Source: Verrucomicrobiaceae bacterium (lineage in GTDB: Bacteria; Verrucomicrobiota; Verrucomicrobiia; Verrucomicrobiales; Verrucomicrobiaceae). Taken from it: DNA of 64,000 nt. Of the stretch, positions 60,751 through 64,000 are shown in pieces. The translations under genes were made by a program, and so were the position numbers. Position 1 is the stretch's first letter; every line of letters begins with the position of its first letter. The stretch covers positions 558,001 through 622,000 of the forward strand of contig JADJPW010000001.1 in assembly GCA_016713035.1 (NCBI GenBank), given 5' to 3'. The notes below the pieces were generated by a model, which was given only the letters and a program-made list of their open reading frames with translations, ran no database searches and had not been told where the DNA came from.

Positions 60751-62226
60751 ATGATTTTGACGACGCCTGCCGAGCTGATGACTGGCCCGCCCGTGCCACT
60801 GCACCTCTCCAAGCTGCAGATGGCAGGCTTTTACGGCGGCGCGATGCTCGTCGCCGCAGCGCTGACCTTCCTCGTCCTACGGAGTGGCGTGACCTTCGCC
60901 ATGGATGCCCCAGATACGCGGCGAAAATTTCACGCGAAGCCCATTCCCCGCCTGGGAGGTGCCCCCATTTTCCTCGCACTGACGTTGGGCACAGCAGTGG
61001 CGGCTTTTTACGGGCTGCTGCGCTGGGAAGACTGGATGCCGGTGGCCATCTGCAATACGCTGATGTTCAGCGTGGGCTTCATTGATGACCTGAAGCCCCT
61101 GGGAGCCAAAGTAAAGCTAGCAGGCCAAGTAGGCACCTCCCTCATTCTCTATGCGCTAGGCATCTCGATAGACATATTGAGTAATCCTTTTGGCGATGGA
61201 TCAATCTCGCTGGGCTGGTGGTCACTACCGATCACAGTGATGTGGTTGGTGAGTATCCCGAATATCGTGAACCTCATCGACGGCATGGACGGCCTAGCGG
61301 GCGGATTTGGCATGTTTCTCTGCCTTACGCTGGCTGTGATCGGCCACTATGGCGGCAGCGCAGATGTGATGGTGATTTCATTGACGATGGCGGGGGCTCT
61401 AGCGGGCTTTTTGGTCTTCAACCTGCCTCCGGCGAAGATTTTCCTCGGAGATGGCGGTGCATATTTGATCGGATTTTTTGTCGCCTCCGTATCGCTCTTT
61501 AGCTCGAACAAAGGTGCGATCATCGGTGCGTTATTGGTGATCGTGATCGCCCTGGGCGTGCCCATTTTGGATACAGCCTTTGCGATCCTACGCCGTAGCA
61601 TCCGCGGGGTGCCCGTCTTCAGTGCAGATGCGGAGCACATCCATCATCGCCTGATCCTGCTAGGCTATAGCAAAGGCCGAGCACTAGCGGTGATGTACAC
61701 AGTCTGCGTGGTGCTGAGTCTGACAGGCATCAGCATCTTGGTGACAAAGGGAATCGCTATACCGGTGGCAGCGGCTCTGCTCTTCCTGCTCGCCGTAGCA
61801 GCGGCACGCTACCTGGGATATGTGCGCAGCTTTAAAAAGCTACGTCTTCAGGTGAGCGCTGCCCTGGAGCGGAAGCGAGTCAGGGAGTACTTCCGTGCCA
61901 GGGGCCGCATCCTGGACTTTGAAGTCGAGCGGAGTGGCACTCTGGAGGAATTCGATGTGACCTTCCGTCACGCCCTAGAGCGTATGTCGGTGCGTGTCGT
62001 CGATGAGCAAGATGCCCGCACTGCGGAGGCCAAGCTCGTGACAATCAAGCTATTCGATGGCCAGGTCATTACTCTGCGCCATCCAGCAGATCAGGAGTCT
62101 CATACCGAATGGCAACTACGGCTCGATGAACTCACTCCTGCTCTCGACCGCTGTAAGGAGCGATGGGGTCGGCTACCCGCATCCGCAAGCATTCCAAAGC
62201 CTGATCCATTGATAATGCCGAACTGA
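60751..62226 (+). CDS. WecA/MraY-family undecaprenyl-phosphate sugar-1-phosphate transferase
   Basis: This 491-residue integral-membrane enzyme belongs to the glycosyltransferase family 4. It has VGFIDDLKPLGAKVKLAGQV with the D-D motif, NIVNLIDGMDGLAGGFGMFL, FLGDGGAYLIGFFVASVSLF and ADAEHIHHRLILLGYSKGRA with the H-I-H-H motif. About ten membrane segments and a soluble C-terminal extension (residues about 370-491) are seen. Such enzymes start polysaccharide synthesis by loading a sugar phosphate on the lipid carrier. The O-antigen-ligase-like gene follows 22 bp later, so they are likely one operon. Confidence 0.9.
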   Translation: MILTTPAELMTGPPVPLHLSKLQMAGFYGGAMLVAAALTFLVLRSGVTFAMDAPDTRRKFHAKPIPRLGGAPIFLALTLGTAVAAFYGLLRWEDWMPVAICNTLMFSVGFIDDLKPLGAKVKLAGQVGTSLILYALGISIDILSNPFGDGSISLGWWSLPITVMWLVSIPNIVNLIDGMDGLAGGFGMFLCLTLAVIGHYGGSADVMVISLTMAGALAGFLVFNLPPAKIFLGDGGAYLIGFFVASVSLFSSNKGAIIGALLVIVIALGVPILDTAFAILRRSIRGVPVFSADAEHIHHRLILLGYSKGRALAVMYTVCVVLSLTGISILVTKGIAIPVAAALLFLLAVAAARYLGYVRSFKKLRLQVSAALERKRVREYFRARGRILDFEVERSGTLEEFDVTFRHALERMSVRVVDEQDARTAEAKLVTIKLFDGQVITLRHPADQESHTEWQLRLDELTPALDRCKERWGRLPASASIPKPDPLIMPN

Positions 62227-62248
62227 ACCCCTTCCGCCCCACCGCATC

Positions 62249-64000
62249 ATGGAATTCAAACCCATCTTTGAGGATAATCCCGAGCCGCAGCGCCGCCGCA
62301 GGCGCAGACGGCGCTCTTCGTCTTCCTCCACTTCATCATCGAACGAGTCGCCCATGATGGCCGGTGAAGATGGGAGCGTACGTCTTGCCTCCTCGACTGA
62401 GGAGGAGGAAAGCTCCGGTGCAGATGAGAATGCACCGGAGGACTATGAATTGGAAGGCCCCGGCTGGCATGGTGTTGTCTTTGCACTAGTTCCACTCTTG
62501 GTGATCTTCCTTGGCACAGGACAGGCAACATGGTCACGGGCTCTGACAGCGGGCTTGATGGCTCTGACGATGCTTTTTTTTCCCGCACGCCGACGCCCCC
62601 CCCCCTTGGCACTCACAGGACTTCTTGGGGCTGTGCTGGGCCCCCTCGTGGCCTTTTTGCCACGATCCTTCGGTGCCACGATGCCCTGGCGGGATAGTCT
62701 GACTACGGACTGGGGTATCCAGCTACCGGGCAGCATCACCCCCACAGACTTGGGTGACCGTGGAGGATTGGCTCTGGCTCTGTCAATGCCTGGCCTGGCT
62801 TGCATGGTGCTTCATGCGCGGCTTTTCAGGTGCCCAGCGCCGCGTCATCCTAAGTTCCCTCGCCATCGGAGGTCTGATGATTTGCTGGATGACCATCATG
62901 GAGGGCCTGAAACTGTTCCAGCTCCCCTGGTGGCCTGGTCATGGGCAAGTCGTGGACATGAGTCATTTCGGCCCCTTTTCTAATCGCAACCACATCAGTA
63001 GCCTAGCCGCCATCACCTGCATACTGTGTGCAGCCTGTGCCTATGACGCCCAGCGGCGAAAGCAGCGCATGTGGTTCATCTACGCCATTGGCTTTTTTCT
63101 GCCCGTAGTGACGATTTTCATGAATTCATCGCGAGCAGGCCTGCTACTGCTCTTTTTGGGGATCACCCTCTGGTTGGGCACAGCATCCATGCGGCGCGGC
63201 TTCTTCAAAAAAATGGCCGTCACAGCGTCCTTCATTCTGGTGATTGCGGCTGCACTATTCGTTGCTGATGGAGGCCTCTCTTCAAGAACCAAATTGCTCG
63301 TTAAAACAGGAGCGAACATGGGCTCTGACATGCGTGTCATCCTATACAAAGAATCGCTCCGTATTGCCTCCGAAGCCCCCTGGTCAGGCATCGGATTGGG
63401 TAATTTCGACTGCGTCTTTCCGCTGTCAGTCTCCAGCTTTGACCCCCGTGCCCGCGCCATTCATCCAGAGAGTGATTTGCTCTGGAAACTCGTCGAAGGT
63501 GGTCTCATCACCCTCGTGCCGTGCATGCTGCTCATCGCCTGGATAGCGCTTTCCACAGGCCCATGGTTCGGAAAGAAGTCCAAAGGACGCGCCCACCGCC
63601 ATGACCGCCGCGCACGCAATACCGCCGCCATTTGCCTCCTACTCGGCTTACTCCACGGCCTCATTGACGTTCCGATTCATAATCTCGGCTACTTTTCCCT
63701 CCTCGCCCTACTCGCTGGTGTTAGCCTCCGGCCAAGGTGTCTGCCGAAGGCAGCCAGATGGCCAGAAAAGATCGCCACCGTCGTCATCGCTTTCGCCGTA
63801 CTCGCCCTCGGCGTCACATGGGCAGCTATCGCCACTGGAAAGCCACTCCTGCCAGGGACCAGCTCCGCCCTCATGCTGCAAAAACGTGCCCATGAGCTCG
63901 CGAACAGCGGCTCCGCCTCCGATGCACTTCCCCTGCTCAATCAGGCCATCCAGATGCGCCCACTTGACTACAGCCTCTACTTTGATCGTGCCAGAACTCG
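62249..64000 (+). CDS. O-antigen ligase-like membrane protein, frame broken, runs off the window
   Basis: The N-terminus is a basic, Ser-rich and Glu-rich leader (RRRRRRRRSSSSSTSSSNES). Membrane helices follow (GVVFALVPLLVIFLGTG). One extra C in the C5 run at 62739-62743 stops this frame. With C4 it continues TWVTVEDWLWLCQCLAWLAW, the O-antigen ligase/polymerase motif FGPFSNRNHISSLAAI, MNSSRAGLLLLFLG and PWSGIGLGNFDCVFPL. A TPR-like region (ANSGSASDALPLLNQAIQMR) begins near the right edge. Length so far is about 580 residues. It polymerises or transfers polysaccharide across the membrane, and is cut by the window end. Confidence 0.87.

Noticed and set aside
1..64000. CRISPR array, tRNA genes or prophage
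   Set aside because: No spaced direct repeats, no tRNA cloverleaf and no phage structural genes were seen. Repeats are palindromic elements or IS ends.

Overview
This 64 kb window looks like chromosomal DNA of a member of the Verrucomicrobiota (Verrucomicrobiaceae, Prosthecobacter-like). That is an inference from gene content: two DUF1080 (3-keto-disaccharide hydrolase) proteins, Tat-exported and cytosolic Gfo/Idh/MocA oxidoreductases, a sulfatase, a very large PVC-type dehydrogenase with a C-terminal cytochrome c, a PEP-CTERM protein, a SWIB-domain protein, a BatA-type membrane protein and a type II secretion pseudopilin. Most coding DNA is GC-rich. A few patches are clearly AT-richer (about 8235-8340, 21180-21470, 51344-52000).

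Layout. 1-5400: truncated gspK, an M20 peptidase, a fused two-domain ABC permease, a lipoprotein and a YbgC-type thioesterase. 5498-16200: purF, PEP-CTERM protein, discoidin-type lipoprotein, Tat-exported oxidoreductase, DoxX-like protein, PIN-TRAM protein, beta-helix protein, sulfatase, dapB and a DUF971 protein. 16252-16722: RNase P RNA on the minus strand with its terminator, then an RlmI/K-like methyltransferase. 17730-22860: insertion-sequence cluster containing a frame-broken IS4-type element with 18-bp ends, an intact IS630 element with 25-bp ends, an IS1380 tail, a SWIB-domain gene and a second decayed IS4-type transposase interrupted by a REP-like hairpin. 23275-32092: M29 aminopeptidase, DUF1080 protein, transporter, aldo/keto reductase, subtilase and BatA-like protein. 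32093-32626: palindromic repeats and an IS630-related MITE.

33381-37900 is an accessory island: a PaeR7I/XhoI-type restriction-modification pair followed by a decayed partial copy of the same unit. In each unit an unrelated small gene sits between the same upstream repeat (B) and the same downstream repeat (A). This cassette-like arrangement is the least explained structure in the window.

37968-47528: carbohydrate and catabolic genes (beta-propeller hydrolase-like protein plus oxidoreductase, isomerase, giant cytochrome protein, outer-membrane protein, glgX). 47684-54693: gyrB and gyrA, separated by a YhcG-type PD-(D/E)XK nuclease gene and an AT-richer membrane-protein gene. 54699-64000: YafK-type L,D-transpeptidase, gluconokinase, DUF1080 protein, lipoprotein hydrolase, short Hsp70 with a small partner, WecA-like glycosyltransferase and an O-antigen-ligase-like protein running off the right edge.

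Four otherwise normal genes (purF, gyrB, a DUF1080 gene and the O-antigen ligase) are each broken by one extra base in a homopolymer (C4, A7, A7, C5). Because gyrB and purF should be required, assembly error is the first suspect, but slippage at these runs is a testable alternative.
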